A stretch of DNA of 33,594 nt from NCBI GenBank assembly GCA_944389895.1, contig CALXOA010000022.1:1-33594 (forward strand), in the 5' to 3' direction. This document shows positions 1-8,617 of the stretch, piece by piece. A program made the position numbers and the translations under genes. Source of the DNA: an uncultured Victivallis sp. Lineage in GTDB: Bacteria > Verrucomicrobiota > Lentisphaeria > Victivallales > Victivallaceae. Each line of letters begins with the position of its first letter. Within the stretch, counting starts at the first letter, position 1. The notes beneath the pieces were generated by a model, which was given only the letters and a program-made list of their open reading frames with translations, was not told where the DNA came from and ran no database searches.

Positions 1-1119
1 CCGGACAACGACGGCGGCGGCGGAGCACCCCAGCCGGGCTGCGATGCGGTCGAGCATCATTCCGGCGCACCCATCCAGGCCGGGCACGGCGGCAGTGACC
101 AGCCGCACGGTCGACCAGTAGTCCGCTGGCCGGGCAGCATCAAGTTCCCGTTCCAGAGAGTCGGCGGCCTCCGCTTCTGCGAGTTTCCGGCCGATCGTCT
201 GATCGTCGAGATCACTCCAGGCTCCGGGCAGGATTACGCTCAGCTGCGTCATCGATTCGGTGTAGGGGTAGCGGTCGACGGTGAGTTCCATTCCGGAAGC
301 GCGTGCTTCCTCCAGCAGCTCGAGGGCCGCATCCAGTTTCGGCCAGTTTGCGCGTCCCGCCGTTTTGAAGTGGCTGATCTGAAGCCGTTTCAGACCGGCG
401 CGGCGGGCGCATTCAATGGTTTCGGCGAGTGATTCGAGCAGGCGGTCTCCTTCGCTGCGCAGGTGAGTGGCATAGATACCTCCCTCCGCGGCGAGGATTT
501 TCATCAGAAAGATGATTTCATTCTCATCCGCGAATTTTCCGGGTACGTAGAGCAGGCCGGTGGAGAGGCCGGCTGCTCCCTGATGAAGGGCCTCCCGCAA
601 CAGTCGGCCCATCTCCTGCAGTTCCGACTCCGTAAGCGTTTTCCTTTCGTAACCGGCGACTGCCGCCCGAAGTGTGTTGTGACCGCAGAGGGCGGTGAGT
701 TTGAGCACGGCGCCCCGCCGGGCCAGTTCCGCCTGCCAGGAGCGGAAATCATCCCAGTCGATGTCGACGCCGTATTGCCGGTAGAGTTCGTTCAGATGGG
801 TGCGGTTGTTCGCGTTGACCGGAAAGGCCGAAAGACCGCAGTTTCCGGCGATTTCGCAGGTAACCCCCTGAGAGATCTTGCCGAATCCCTGCGGACGTGC
901 CGGGAGCGACAGATCGGAGTGCCCGTGTGCGTCGATGAAGCCGGGGGCGAGAAGTTTCCGCCCGAGATCGAAAACCCGGTCCGCGGCCGATTCGGTGATC
1001 GACGGTTCCACGGCGGCGATCCGTTCTCCGTCGGTCAGCACTGCGCATTTCCGCAAGGGGGCACCGCTGCCGTCGGCCAGCCAGAGGTTTTTAAACAGAA
1101 GCTTTTCTGAGCAGTTCAT
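1..1119 (-). CDS. N-acyl-D-amino-acid deacylase (D-aminoacylase), 3' end outside window
   Basis: This would hydrolyse N-acyl-D-amino acids to a D-amino acid and a carboxylate, as a metal-dependent amidohydrolase in the cytoplasm. The frame stays open from the ATG at 1119 to base 1 (373 codons). The family is usually about 480-530 residues, so roughly the last quarter is missing. Visible landmarks are the metal motif HGHSD (H65, H67), NCGLS with the family's conserved Cys (C94), ATHLRSEG (H219), QISHFK (H250) and VDRYPYT (about 281-287). The start ATG lies inside the end of the debranching-enzyme gene, a 29-bp overlap, so the two are almost certainly co-transcribed and probably coupled. No signal peptide is seen. 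Dihydroorotase or hydantoinase relatives are less likely because the NCG and HLRSEG motifs are typical of D-aminoacylases. Confidence 0.85.
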   Translation of the reverse strand, partial: MNCSEKLLFKNLWLADGSGAPLRKCAVLTDGERIAAVEPSITESAADRVFDLGRKLLAPGFIDAHGHSDLSLPARPQGFGKISQGVTCEIAGNCGLSAFPVNANNRTHLNELYRQYGVDIDWDDFRSWQAELARRGAVLKLTALCGHNTLRAAVAGYERKTLTESELQEMGRLLREALHQGAAGLSTGLLYVPGKFADENEIIFLMKILAAEGGIYATHLRSEGDRLLESLAETIECARRAGLKRLQISHFKTAGRANWPKLDAALELLEEARASGMELTVDRYPYTESMTQLSVILPGAWSDLDDQTIGRKLAEAEAADSLERELDAARPADYWSTVRLVTAAVPGLDGCAGMMLDRIAARLGCSAAAVVVR

Positions 1120-4100
1120 AGACACGGAAGAACTCCGATTCGCTCCAGGCCTGGGCCGGACATCCGCCTTCCCGGTGCGGCGCGTCACCGTCCGCCACTT
1201 CGGGAAGTTGACCGATCACCCCGGTTTCCAGATATTCCGCAGCCGACAGCAGCAGCGCCAGCGCCCGTTCGCGGCAGCCTTCACCGCCGATCAGGTAGAG
1301 AGCCTCGCAATAGGCGGGGAAGGGCCAGCACCAGACGGTGCCGTTGTGATAGGCGACCTTGCGCGAGGTGTCTTCCGGTCCTTCATAGCGTCCCCGATAG
1401 GGATGTGCCGGATCGTTGAGCAGGCGACCGTCATATTCCACCGGCAGCTTCCAGGAGACCGGCCGGTCGGCGAGACTGCGGATTCCTCCCGGTACCAGCA
1501 GCTGTTCACAACTGGAGAGAATCCGCTTCCGCTTCTCCGGATCGGTCACTGCGCCAAGCGTGACTGCGAGCAACTGATTGGGCCGGATGTGATCATCCGG
1601 AACCGCTTTCGCCGCGCCGGTACCGCGTGGAGCGTGCAGACAATCCGATGCTCCATTGAGAGAGGAGGGGAAGAAGTAGTTCTCCATGGCCGTTTGCACC
1701 TCTTCTGCGAGCAGCCGGTATTTCTCCTCCTCTCTGCCGAGAAATGCGAGCGCGGCATACCAGAGAGACTGGATTTCGATCGGATAGCCTTCGCGCGGAG
1801 TGCCGGCGGGGAAATTGGTGTCCATCCAGGTGAAATGGGGGGGACTGAACACCAGTTTGCTCTCTGGATCGACCGCTATGCCGTTCGGAGTTCCCTTGAG
1901 ATAGTTTTCCACGATGGAACGGAGCACTTCACGGAGCGTCCGCCCGCCGCAATCGGCGTCGAGGAGTTCCGTGGTGCCGGCCGCGTCGACGCAGTCGCGC
2001 GCCGCCACGATCAGATAGAGCGGCGCGTCGCTGGTGTCGCGGTTGGCGTCGTCGAGGCCGCGGATCATGTTCGGAATCGTACCGTTTCTTTCAAAGCAGG
2101 CGAATTGCCGGATGATCGCCGCCGCTTCTTCGCGGAAGTTGCCCGCGGCAAGACCGCGCAATACGATCAGAGTGTCGCGTCCCCAATCCAGAAACCACGG
2201 ATAACCGGCGATCACCGTGCTGAAGGCGTCGCGTTTGACCACATAGCGCCGGAGTGCTGATTCCAGCAGGGTTTCGGGGTGGACGCTCTCCGCAATGGCT
2301 GTCTGTTCGGGCCACTGGTAGCGATCGCGACGTGTGCCGACCGGGTGGACGGATGCGGTCAGACAGGCGGTCTCGCCTCCGGAAAGCGGTATTTCAAAGT
2401 AACCCGGGCTGAAGAGATCGGTTTTGTCTTCGAGACCATAATGGCGTTCGGCCGGCAGATCGACCATGTAGTACCATTCCGGTTCGGTTTGAAAGCGGCC
2501 GCAGTTGCAACTGAGCCGGAGCGTCCGCTCCGCCGGGGTGAAGTCGAAGCCGGTTGCCGTTGCCCGGACTGCCGCCGGGAAACGCTGTTCCGGACCGGTG
2601 AAGGCCTTGGTTACATTGTGATTGACGCGGTCCTCAAGGTCGGGACGCAGGATCAGCCGGACCGGTGTTGAGTCTTCCAGCTCCCCGGGACGCCCCCGGG
2701 AGGCGGGCCGGTGAAACTGGAACCGGACCGCGTCACCATCCAGAGCGCCTTCGAAGTTGATCTCGAGCATGACCCGGCATCCCTGTCCGGCCGGCAGGGC
2801 GAAGCGCCATTTCGCCCGGTTGCCGGTATCGGCGCGAAAATCGAGCAGTGATGAGACCTCGAGTTCCTGAGAGTACCCGTTGACGGAGATCCAGCCGCGG
2901 CAGCGCGTGAACATCGTACGGCGATCAACCGGATAGCTCGAATTGACGTTGGCGGAAAGAATCGCCTCGTATTTGCTCGAAAGCCTGCCCCAGGCAGCCT
3001 GGAAAAGGGTGACACCTCCGTGCGAATTTGCGGCGAAGGCATAGCGGTCTCCGAGCTGGTCGGCGGCAGAGGAGAACGCGAGCCGGACCCGGCGATCCTC
3101 CCCGGCCGGCAGCTGCAGCAGGGCTCCTTCGCTGCGGAGAACTTCCTCGTTGTCGCCGAAGGAGACCAGTTTCAACGTCAGTTCCCGACGCTGTCTGTTT
3201 TCGGCAGCCGGAAGCACGAATGCGGCGATGTTGCGCCCGTCGGCGGCGCGGAGGCTGGTTTCAATGGCGAGTGTTCTTTCGGCACAGCGGATTTCAACCC
3301 GGAAACGGCGTGTGCTTTCCACCAGCAGCGCATCGCAGGGCGGAATCATCACGCGCCGTCTTGAATCGGTGGCTTCATTCCAGTGTGTGACCGGTGGAAC
3401 CGGAAGATTCGCCGCCCGTGCGATGAATTTCTCTGGATCTGCCAGAAATTCCCGCCCCGGAGAGACTCCGCATTCGTCATCCAGCCCCCGGAACGAGACC
3501 AGAAGCGTTCTTGCCATGGCATCGGCACGCTGACGTGCGACCCGTTCCGGTTCGCGGTTCGGGATGGACTCCGACAGCCGGAACCCGTCGAAAACCACCG
3601 CCGCGCCTTCTCCCGGGGCGAGCTCATGGGAAAAAGAGCCGTCATGCCGGTCAAAGACAATACTCTTTCCTGTGAGCAGGTCGGTACCGGTCGCTCCGGT
3701 TTCGGTATCCGGCCAGTAGACACGCTCCTGCCGGTCACAATCCAGATTCAGCAACACAAGTAACTGACCGGCCGCCGGTGCCGCGGGGGTTCTCCGGGCC
3801 GCAAGCACATTGCCCGGGCCCTGTTGAATCAGCTCGACCCGGGATCCGGCGTGGAATGCCGGATGAACGGCCAGAAGTGTGTTGAGACGGCGGATCAGGC
3901 CGACGAGATTCGGTTCATGGCCCCAGTTCAGCGCCCCGGCGCCGTGAACATCGATCTTTTCGGTCGCGAAAAATTCCGAGCCGTTGGCGAAACCGAATGC
4001 GCCGTCTTCCGACAACAGCGCGGCAACCAGAAAACGGAGCCGCGCATAGACTTCCCCTGACGCTGCTAGACGATTGTTGTCATGCGTTTCCGCGAAATTG

Positions 4101-5308
4101 ACCAGAATGCCGTAGTCGCGGCTGCACCGGTCGACGTAGGGAAAATATCCGGAGATCTGGTCGCGCGTGTAGTTCTGAAACAGTTCGGAGTATCCCCAGT
4201 TGAGACCGGAACTGCCGAGCAGCCGTTCCTGAACCTTCAGCGGTCCTCCGAGCCCCTCAAGCAGAAAAACGGTGTCTGGAAACTCCTGCCGGACCCGGGC
4301 CACGATGTAATCCCATGCCTCGGGCGGCAGCATGTAACCGGCGTCGCAACGGAAACCGTCGACACCGCGCCTGCACCAGAAAAGGAACACTTTGGCCATC
4401 AGGCGGATCACCTTGGCGTCACGATAATCCAGTTTGCAGAGATCCGCCCACACCACACCCCACGCGCCGGGACTTTCGAACGTCCCGTCGGCTCCGCGCA
4501 CGAAATATTCGGGATGCTCATTCTGGAGTTTGGAAGCCCAGCCAGTGTGATTGACCGGAATATCCATGAAAATACGTCCTTCCCGGGCGTGCACCGCGTC
4601 GATCAATTCGTCAAATTGCTCCAGCGGCGTCGCCTTCGGATCAAATTCGGCCAGCGCAGGATCGACCGCGAAATAGTCCAGTGCCGCAAAAGGGCTGCCG
4701 TAACGCCCCATTCGCCCGTAGAGGACCGGAGCCGGATGAACCGGCAGCAATTGGAGAATCCGGCAGCCGAGTTCCCCGAAGATATGGTCCAGCTGCCCTC
4801 TGAGCGCCCGAAAGGTTCCGGAGGGGGGAATCACGGTGTAACCGGCGGCATCCAGTTCCCGTGCGCTCTCCGGAATCGCGGGGGAGGAGGGCCGTTTCAG
4901 ATTTGTTCCGAACTGCCGTACAAAGGCGGAATAGATCGTGTTGGCCGCGACGGCGGCGGCACTTTCCACCTTGATCCGGAAGTTGTCGCCGTCAGGCCAG
5001 CGGATCGGCGAATGATCGTTCGGAATGAAACAGCATTTCGCTTCGAATACTCCGATTTCAAGCAGCGGCAGAGTCAACTCCCAGACCCCGCCGCCGCGGA
5101 ATCGGAGCTCCAGATCGTGCCAGTCCAGTCCGGCGGGCGGCTGTTGTCGTTCATTGAGTTCGACCAGTTCGGCGCGGTGAACCGCGGCGCGACCGAGATT
5201 GGTGCGCACAACGGCGCGGCCGGGAAGATTTTCTACGCCTTCGAGCCGGAACGTGACGGTATCCCCGCAATGGAAGATGGTTCGCGGCGGGGTGATGGTC
5301 TGGTACAT
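1091..5308 (-). CDS. Bifunctional glycogen-debranching-type enzyme (GH13 + GH133)
   Basis: A 1405-residue protein with an N-terminal beta-rich region (1-120), a GH13 alpha-amylase-type barrel (about 125-490), a long beta-rich linker (500-1000) and a C-terminal amylo-alpha-1,6-glucosidase (GDE_C, GH133) domain (about 1010-1400). In GH13 I see the MDIPVNH region, nucleophile D322 in GFRCD, acid/base E351 in LLEG and D410 in ETHD. In GH133 I see the GYPWFLDWGRD block (1035-1045) and NRDTSDAPLY (about 1089-1098). This order matches the eukaryotic debranching enzyme, where the GH13 part transfers maltooligosaccharide and the GH133 part removes the remaining alpha-1,6-glucose. That activity is inferred here. 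There is no signal peptide, so it is cytoplasmic. The start has GGAG six bases upstream. It overlaps the downstream deacylase gene and is divergent from the Prc protease. Confidence 0.85.
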   Translation of the reverse strand: MYQTITPPRTIFHCGDTVTFRLEGVENLPGRAVVRTNLGRAAVHRAELVELNERQQPPAGLDWHDLELRFRGGGVWELTLPLLEIGVFEAKCCFIPNDHSPIRWPDGDNFRIKVESAAAVAANTIYSAFVRQFGTNLKRPSSPAIPESARELDAAGYTVIPPSGTFRALRGQLDHIFGELGCRILQLLPVHPAPVLYGRMGRYGSPFAALDYFAVDPALAEFDPKATPLEQFDELIDAVHAREGRIFMDIPVNHTGWASKLQNEHPEYFVRGADGTFESPGAWGVVWADLCKLDYRDAKVIRLMAKVFLFWCRRGVDGFRCDAGYMLPPEAWDYIVARVRQEFPDTVFLLEGLGGPLKVQERLLGSSGLNWGYSELFQNYTRDQISGYFPYVDRCSRDYGILVNFAETHDNNRLAASGEVYARLRFLVAALLSEDGAFGFANGSEFFATEKIDVHGAGALNWGHEPNLVGLIRRLNTLLAVHPAFHAGSRVELIQQGPGNVLAARRTPAAPAAGQLLVLLNLDCDRQERVYWPDTETGATGTDLLTGKSIVFDRHDGSFSHELAPGEGAAVVFDGFRLSESIPNREPERVARQRADAMARTLLVSFRGLDDECGVSPGREFLADPEKFIARAANLPVPPVTHWNEATDSRRRVMIPPCDALLVESTRRFRVEIRCAERTLAIETSLRAADGRNIAAFVLPAAENRQRRELTLKLVSFGDNEEVLRSEGALLQLPAGEDRRVRLAFSSAADQLGDRYAFAANSHGGVTLFQAAWGRLSSKYEAILSANVNSSYPVDRRTMFTRCRGWISVNGYSQELEVSSLLDFRADTGNRAKWRFALPAGQGCRVMLEINFEGALDGDAVRFQFHRPASRGRPGELEDSTPVRLILRPDLEDRVNHNVTKAFTGPEQRFPAAVRATATGFDFTPAERTLRLSCNCGRFQTEPEWYYMVDLPAERHYGLEDKTDLFSPGYFEIPLSGGETACLTASVHPVGTRRDRYQWPEQTAIAESVHPETLLESALRRYVVKRDAFSTVIAGYPWFLDWGRDTLIVLRGLAAGNFREEAAAIIRQFACFERNGTIPNMIRGLDDANRDTSDAPLYLIVAARDCVDAAGTTELLDADCGGRTLREVLRSIVENYLKGTPNGIAVDPESKLVFSPPHFTWMDTNFPAGTPREGYPIEIQSLWYAALAFLGREEEKYRLLAEEVQTAMENYFFPSSLNGASDCLHAPRGTGAAKAVPDDHIRPNQLLAVTLGAVTDPEKRKRILSSCEQLLVPGGIRSLADRPVSWKLPVEYDGRLLNDPAHPYRGRYEGPEDTSRKVAYHNGTVWCWPFPAYCEALYLIGGEGCRERALALLLSAAEYLETGVIGQLPEVADGDAPHREGGCPAQAWSESEFFRVYELLRKASV

Positions 5309-5480
5309 GTGATTCTCCGAAATCTGACAGGTGATTTTTTTGATTAATATAACGATCCAATGCGAAAAAAAAAGTAATTATTGTTGATTTTACTTTTAAT
5401 TTGCCCCCAGTTGTGTTATTTTAACTATATTTGAGGAATGATATTTCCGGCTTCCGGCCGGATGGAAAGGGAGGAAAATT
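5309..5480. promoter_or_regulatory. AT-rich divergent intergenic region (debranching enzyme / prc)
   Basis: This 172-bp region separates two divergent genes and must carry both promoters. It is markedly more AT-rich than its surroundings. A TATATT at 5426-5431 could be the -10 for the protease gene, with TTGCCC 19 bp upstream. On the other strand AATATA (5346-5351) reads TATATT and could serve the debranching gene. Neither has a convincing -35 at 17 bp, so exact promoters are uncertain. Confidence 0.4.
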
Positions 5481-7613
5481 ATGAAAATGCTTTCAGGGAA
5501 GCGGCTGCTGTACGGTGGTGCCGCCTTGTGTATGCTGGGGTCGCTCTGGGCGGCTCCGGCGGAGTATTCCGAAAATGAATTGCGGTTGATCAGCCAGATG
5601 ACTTCTCAGCTTCTGGCCAACAGCCATTACCGGAGGCAGCCGCTCGATGCGAAGCTCTCAGAGCGGTTGTTCGACGCCTATTTCGACCTGCTCGATCCGA
5701 ACCGGATCTATTTCTCGGAGGCCGATGTCGCGAAATTCGCGCCCTGGCGGGCGACTCTCGGGGATGCTCTCCGCCGCGGAGACAACCGGTTCGCCTTTGA
5801 GCTTTACGACCTCTACCGCAAACGGGTCGGCGAGTTTCGCGCATTTGCCGAGAAACAGTTGAAAACTCCGTTTGACTTCACGAAAAACGATACGTTTGTG
5901 CCGGATCGGCGCAAATTGCCGCGTGCAGCCGACCGCAGGGCGCTCGAGGAGCTCTGGTACCTAAAACTCAAAAACGATGTGCTCTATTTCCGTCTTTTCG
6001 ACCGGGCGATGGCCGAGGCCGGGGAAAAGGAGAAAACGAAGGAGGGCAGAGACGCCGAAAGCGAGAAGGCCCGGGAGACCGCGAAGAAGTGGGAGGGCAG
6101 GACACCGGAGGAGAAGGTGTTGCGCCGGTTGCGCGACATCGGGAACGACATCGCCCAGAAAGACCGGATTGATGTGCTCGGCCTCTATCTGAATGCGCTG
6201 GCTCAGGTTTACGGCCCCCACTCCAACTACATGCCGCCCAAGACGGATGAGGATTTTGACATCAGCATGAAGCTGTCGCTGACCGGGATCGGCGCGACGC
6301 TGACCAGCGACGACGGCTATATCAAGGTCGTGTCGCTGGTGCCCGGCGGACCCGCTGCAAAGGACGGCCGCCTGAAAGTGGAAGATCGTATCATCGCGGT
6401 TGCCCAGGAGAACGGCGAGAGTGTCGACGTGATCGACATGCCGGTGGCCAAGGCGGTCAATTACATCCGCGGTCCCGAGAATACCCGGGTTACGCTGACG
6501 GTTCTTCCCGGCGAGAAGGGGCGTAACGCGGTGCCGGTCCAGATGGAGCTGGTGCGTGCCAGGGTGGAGTTGGTTGACAGTGAGGCGCAGGGCGAGATCA
6601 AGACGGTCAAACGCGATGGCCGGCCCGACTTGAAGATCGGAGTGATCGATCTTCCGAGTTTCTACATGGATTTCGATGCGGCGTTCCGTGGCGACCGCAA
6701 CTTCAAGAGTTGTTCGTCGGATGTCAAGAAGATTCTGGAGAAATTCAAAGCCGAAAAGGTCGATGCTGTGGTGATGGATCTGCGGCGCAATGGCGGCGGC
6801 AGCCTGCCGGAGGCGATTCGGTTGACCGGGCTTTTTATTCCGACCGGTCCGGTGGTCCAGGTCAAGGATGGTGCCAATCGGGTGGAACTGGAATCCGACA
6901 ACGATCCCGAACAGGTCTATGCCGGGCCGCTGGTGGTGCTGACCAGCAAACTCTCCGCTTCGGCGGCGGAGATTTTTTCCGCCGCGGTACGTGATTGCGA
7001 CCGGGCGCTTCTGGTCGGAGACAGCCGTACTTTCGGCAAGGGAACAGTGCTCAACGTGGTTCCGCTGGAGCGTTTCCTGAAGTTTGTGGGGCGTGATTTC
7101 GAGGCCGGTTCCGCCAGTTACGAGACGGCGATGTTCTTCCGTCCCGGCGGCGGCTCGGTGCAGCAGCTGGGAATTGAGCCGGACATTCAGATTCCCTCTC
7201 TGACCGAGGAGATGGAGGTCGGAGAGCTGTTTCTTGACAACCATCTGCCGTGGGATTCGATCAAGCCGGTCGAACGTGGCGCCTATGTGGTTGATCTTGC
7301 CGGCAAAGCGGCGAAATTGAAAGCTGCCTCCGATTTACGGGTGGCGGAGAGCCCTGACTTCAAAGCCTTGAAACACCGCAGTGAATTGCTGCGCAAGTTC
7401 CGCGATCGCAACGAGGTCTCTCTCAATGAGGAGACCCGCTGGAAGGAGTATCAGCAGGAGAAGGCTGTACAGGAGGAGGCGGAACGGCTCTACGAGGAGC
7501 AGAGCGGCGTCGGGAAAGACAGCCGGAAAGAGGATCCGGTGCTCGACGAGGCCGTCGAGATTGCCGCGGATTTTGCCGAACTGGAAAAAGCACCCCGTGC
7601 GGCGAATCCATAG
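5481..7613 (+). CDS. prc: Carboxy-terminal (tail-specific) processing protease, Prc/Tsp type, S41 family
   Basis: This periplasmic serine protease would cleave proteins near their C-termini and act in envelope protein maintenance. The 710-residue product begins with a signal peptide (about 1-25, ending near AAPA). It continues with a helical N-terminal domain (about 30-250), a PDZ domain around 265-345, and an S41 catalytic domain with the block SKLSASAAEIF. S494 aligns with E. coli Prc S430, and the general-base K520 lies in TFGKGT. The RNGGGS loop is at 436-441. The second serine of the usual SASE motif is alanine here. A charged C-terminal extension (about 620-710) fits the long Prc type (E. 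coli Prc is 682 residues) rather than the shorter CtpA. GGGAGG upstream supports the start. It is monocistronic and ends at a terminator. Confidence 0.92.
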   Translation: MKMLSGKRLLYGGAALCMLGSLWAAPAEYSENELRLISQMTSQLLANSHYRRQPLDAKLSERLFDAYFDLLDPNRIYFSEADVAKFAPWRATLGDALRRGDNRFAFELYDLYRKRVGEFRAFAEKQLKTPFDFTKNDTFVPDRRKLPRAADRRALEELWYLKLKNDVLYFRLFDRAMAEAGEKEKTKEGRDAESEKARETAKKWEGRTPEEKVLRRLRDIGNDIAQKDRIDVLGLYLNALAQVYGPHSNYMPPKTDEDFDISMKLSLTGIGATLTSDDGYIKVVSLVPGGPAAKDGRLKVEDRIIAVAQENGESVDVIDMPVAKAVNYIRGPENTRVTLTVLPGEKGRNAVPVQMELVRARVELVDSEAQGEIKTVKRDGRPDLKIGVIDLPSFYMDFDAAFRGDRNFKSCSSDVKKILEKFKAEKVDAVVMDLRRNGGGSLPEAIRLTGLFIPTGPVVQVKDGANRVELESDNDPEQVYAGPLVVLTSKLSASAAEIFSAAVRDCDRALLVGDSRTFGKGTVLNVVPLERFLKFVGRDFEAGSASYETAMFFRPGGGSVQQLGIEPDIQIPSLTEEMEVGELFLDNHLPWDSIKPVERGAYVVDLAGKAAKLKAASDLRVAESPDFKALKHRSELLRKFRDRNEVSLNEETRWKEYQQEKAVQEEAERLYEEQSGVGKDSRKEDPVLDEAVEIAADFAELEKAPRAANP

Positions 7614-7650
7614 GAGCGTTGTGTAAAACTGCACGGATTTTTCCGGCGGA

Positions 7651-7683
7651 GCGCCCGGTCGGGCGTTTTCGCCGTTTCTTTTT
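7651..7683 (+). terminator. Rho-independent terminator after prc
   Basis: The stem CGCCC (7652-7656) pairs with GGGCG (7661-7665) around a four-base loop and is followed by TTTT and then TTTCTTTTT. A wider CGGCG/CGCCG pairing may extend the structure. It lies 38 bases after the protease stop and would end that transcript. On the minus strand no good T-run follows the stem, so it serves the sugar-kinase operon less well. Confidence 0.7.
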
Positions 7684-8617
7684 ACAGGGAATCGCACTCC
7701 ACCTGAATCCCCGCGGCAATGCGGACGGCGTCGCTCGGTGCGAAACTGCCGGGAAATGCGGAGAGGCAATTCGCACTTGCCGCCGCAAGAGCAACGCGAA
7801 AGGCTTCCAGGGGATCGGTTCCGGTGAGCATCTCGCTCATCCAGACGGAACTGGCCGTATCGCCGCATCCAATCGGATTGATCACCCGTTCCAGTTTCGG
7901 CAGCCGGTAGATCGCCAGTGACCTGCCGTCACAGGCGTAGGCGTTGCCCGGACCGTCGGTAATGGCGGCATATTTCACCGTCGTCGCATTGAATACCTGA
8001 GCGAATGCCGCCCGGATTTCGTTGCAGCCGGTCATCGCCTTGAGTTCGTCCAGATTGATCTTGAGCCAGATTTCCGCACCGGATTCAAGGACCTTGCGGA
8101 TGTCGCGGAAGGAGTCGATCAACACCGGAATGCCGCGTTTACGGATCAATTCGATCGCCCTGAGATAGAGCAGCGGATCGGTACCGGTCGGCAGAGTGCC
8201 GCAGAGCGCCGCCCCGTCGGAATCCGGCAGCGCATTGCTGAGGTATTCGAGCATGGTATCCACTTCCGCGCCGGTTGCGGCAAACGACGGTTCGATCACT
8301 TCCGTCATCACCTGGCTGGACTGATCAAGACAGGTCGTACAGGTTCTTGTGGCGGCGGACGTGACGACCGACCAGACGGGCATGCCCTCCTTCTCAAGTT
8401 CCTTTCTGACGTATTCTCCGGTGTCGCCCCCCGCAAATTGAATCAGTCGTGCTTCCGTCTTTCCGTGACACATGGCGGCCCGGCAGAAATTGATACCTTT
8501 CCCGGCCGGAAAAACCTGCATCTCCCGGGCCCGGTTCACTTCACCGTAACGGAAGTGGTCGAAAAAAAGCGTCTTCTGCCAGGCCGGATTCGGTCCGAGA
8601 GCGATGATTTTCTTCAT
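7682..8617 (-). CDS. PfkB-family sugar kinase (1-phosphofructokinase / tagatose-6-phosphate kinase-like)
   Basis: An ATP-dependent carbohydrate kinase of 311 residues in the ribokinase/PfkB fold, cytoplasmic. Visible marks are the N-terminal substrate motif AGKGINFCRA (about 38-47), FAGGDTGEYV (61-70) and the C-terminal nucleotide-binding and catalytic motif NPIGCGDT, with D253 as predicted base. The GKGIN motif and the length suggest the 1-phosphofructokinase/tagatose-6-phosphate branch rather than ribokinase, but the sugar cannot be fixed from sequence. The ATG overlaps the stop of the upstream alcohol dehydrogenase as ATGA, and GGAGG sits seven bases ahead, so translation is probably coupled. 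It is the last gene of the long minus-strand run. Confidence 0.82.
   Translation of the reverse strand: MKKIIALGPNPAWQKTLFFDHFRYGEVNRAREMQVFPAGKGINFCRAAMCHGKTEARLIQFAGGDTGEYVRKELEKEGMPVWSVVTSAATRTCTTCLDQSSQVMTEVIEPSFAATGAEVDTMLEYLSNALPDSDGAALCGTLPTGTDPLLYLRAIELIRKRGIPVLIDSFRDIRKVLESGAEIWLKINLDELKAMTGCNEIRAAFAQVFNATTVKYAAITDGPGNAYACDGRSLAIYRLPKLERVINPIGCGDTASSVWMSEMLTGTDPLEAFRVALAAASANCLSAFPGSFAPSDAVRIAAGIQVECDSL

Noticed and set aside
878..2260. 460-residue plus-strand frame opposite the debranching enzyme and deacylase
   Set aside because: The opposite strand encodes conserved catalytic blocks here; the plus frame is Arg-rich and motif-free.
4082..5347. 421-residue plus-strand frame opposite the GH13 domain
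   Set aside because: It is antisense to conserved GH13 motifs, without a domain or good ribosome site of its own.
5448..5470. Possible hairpin before the prc ribosome site
   Set aside because: The CCGG-rich pairing is short and ambiguous; it is probably chance in this GC context.
5961..7244. 427-residue minus-strand frame opposite prc
   Set aside because: It is a His-rich shadow of the S41 protease; the plus strand carries the catalytic Ser and Lys blocks.
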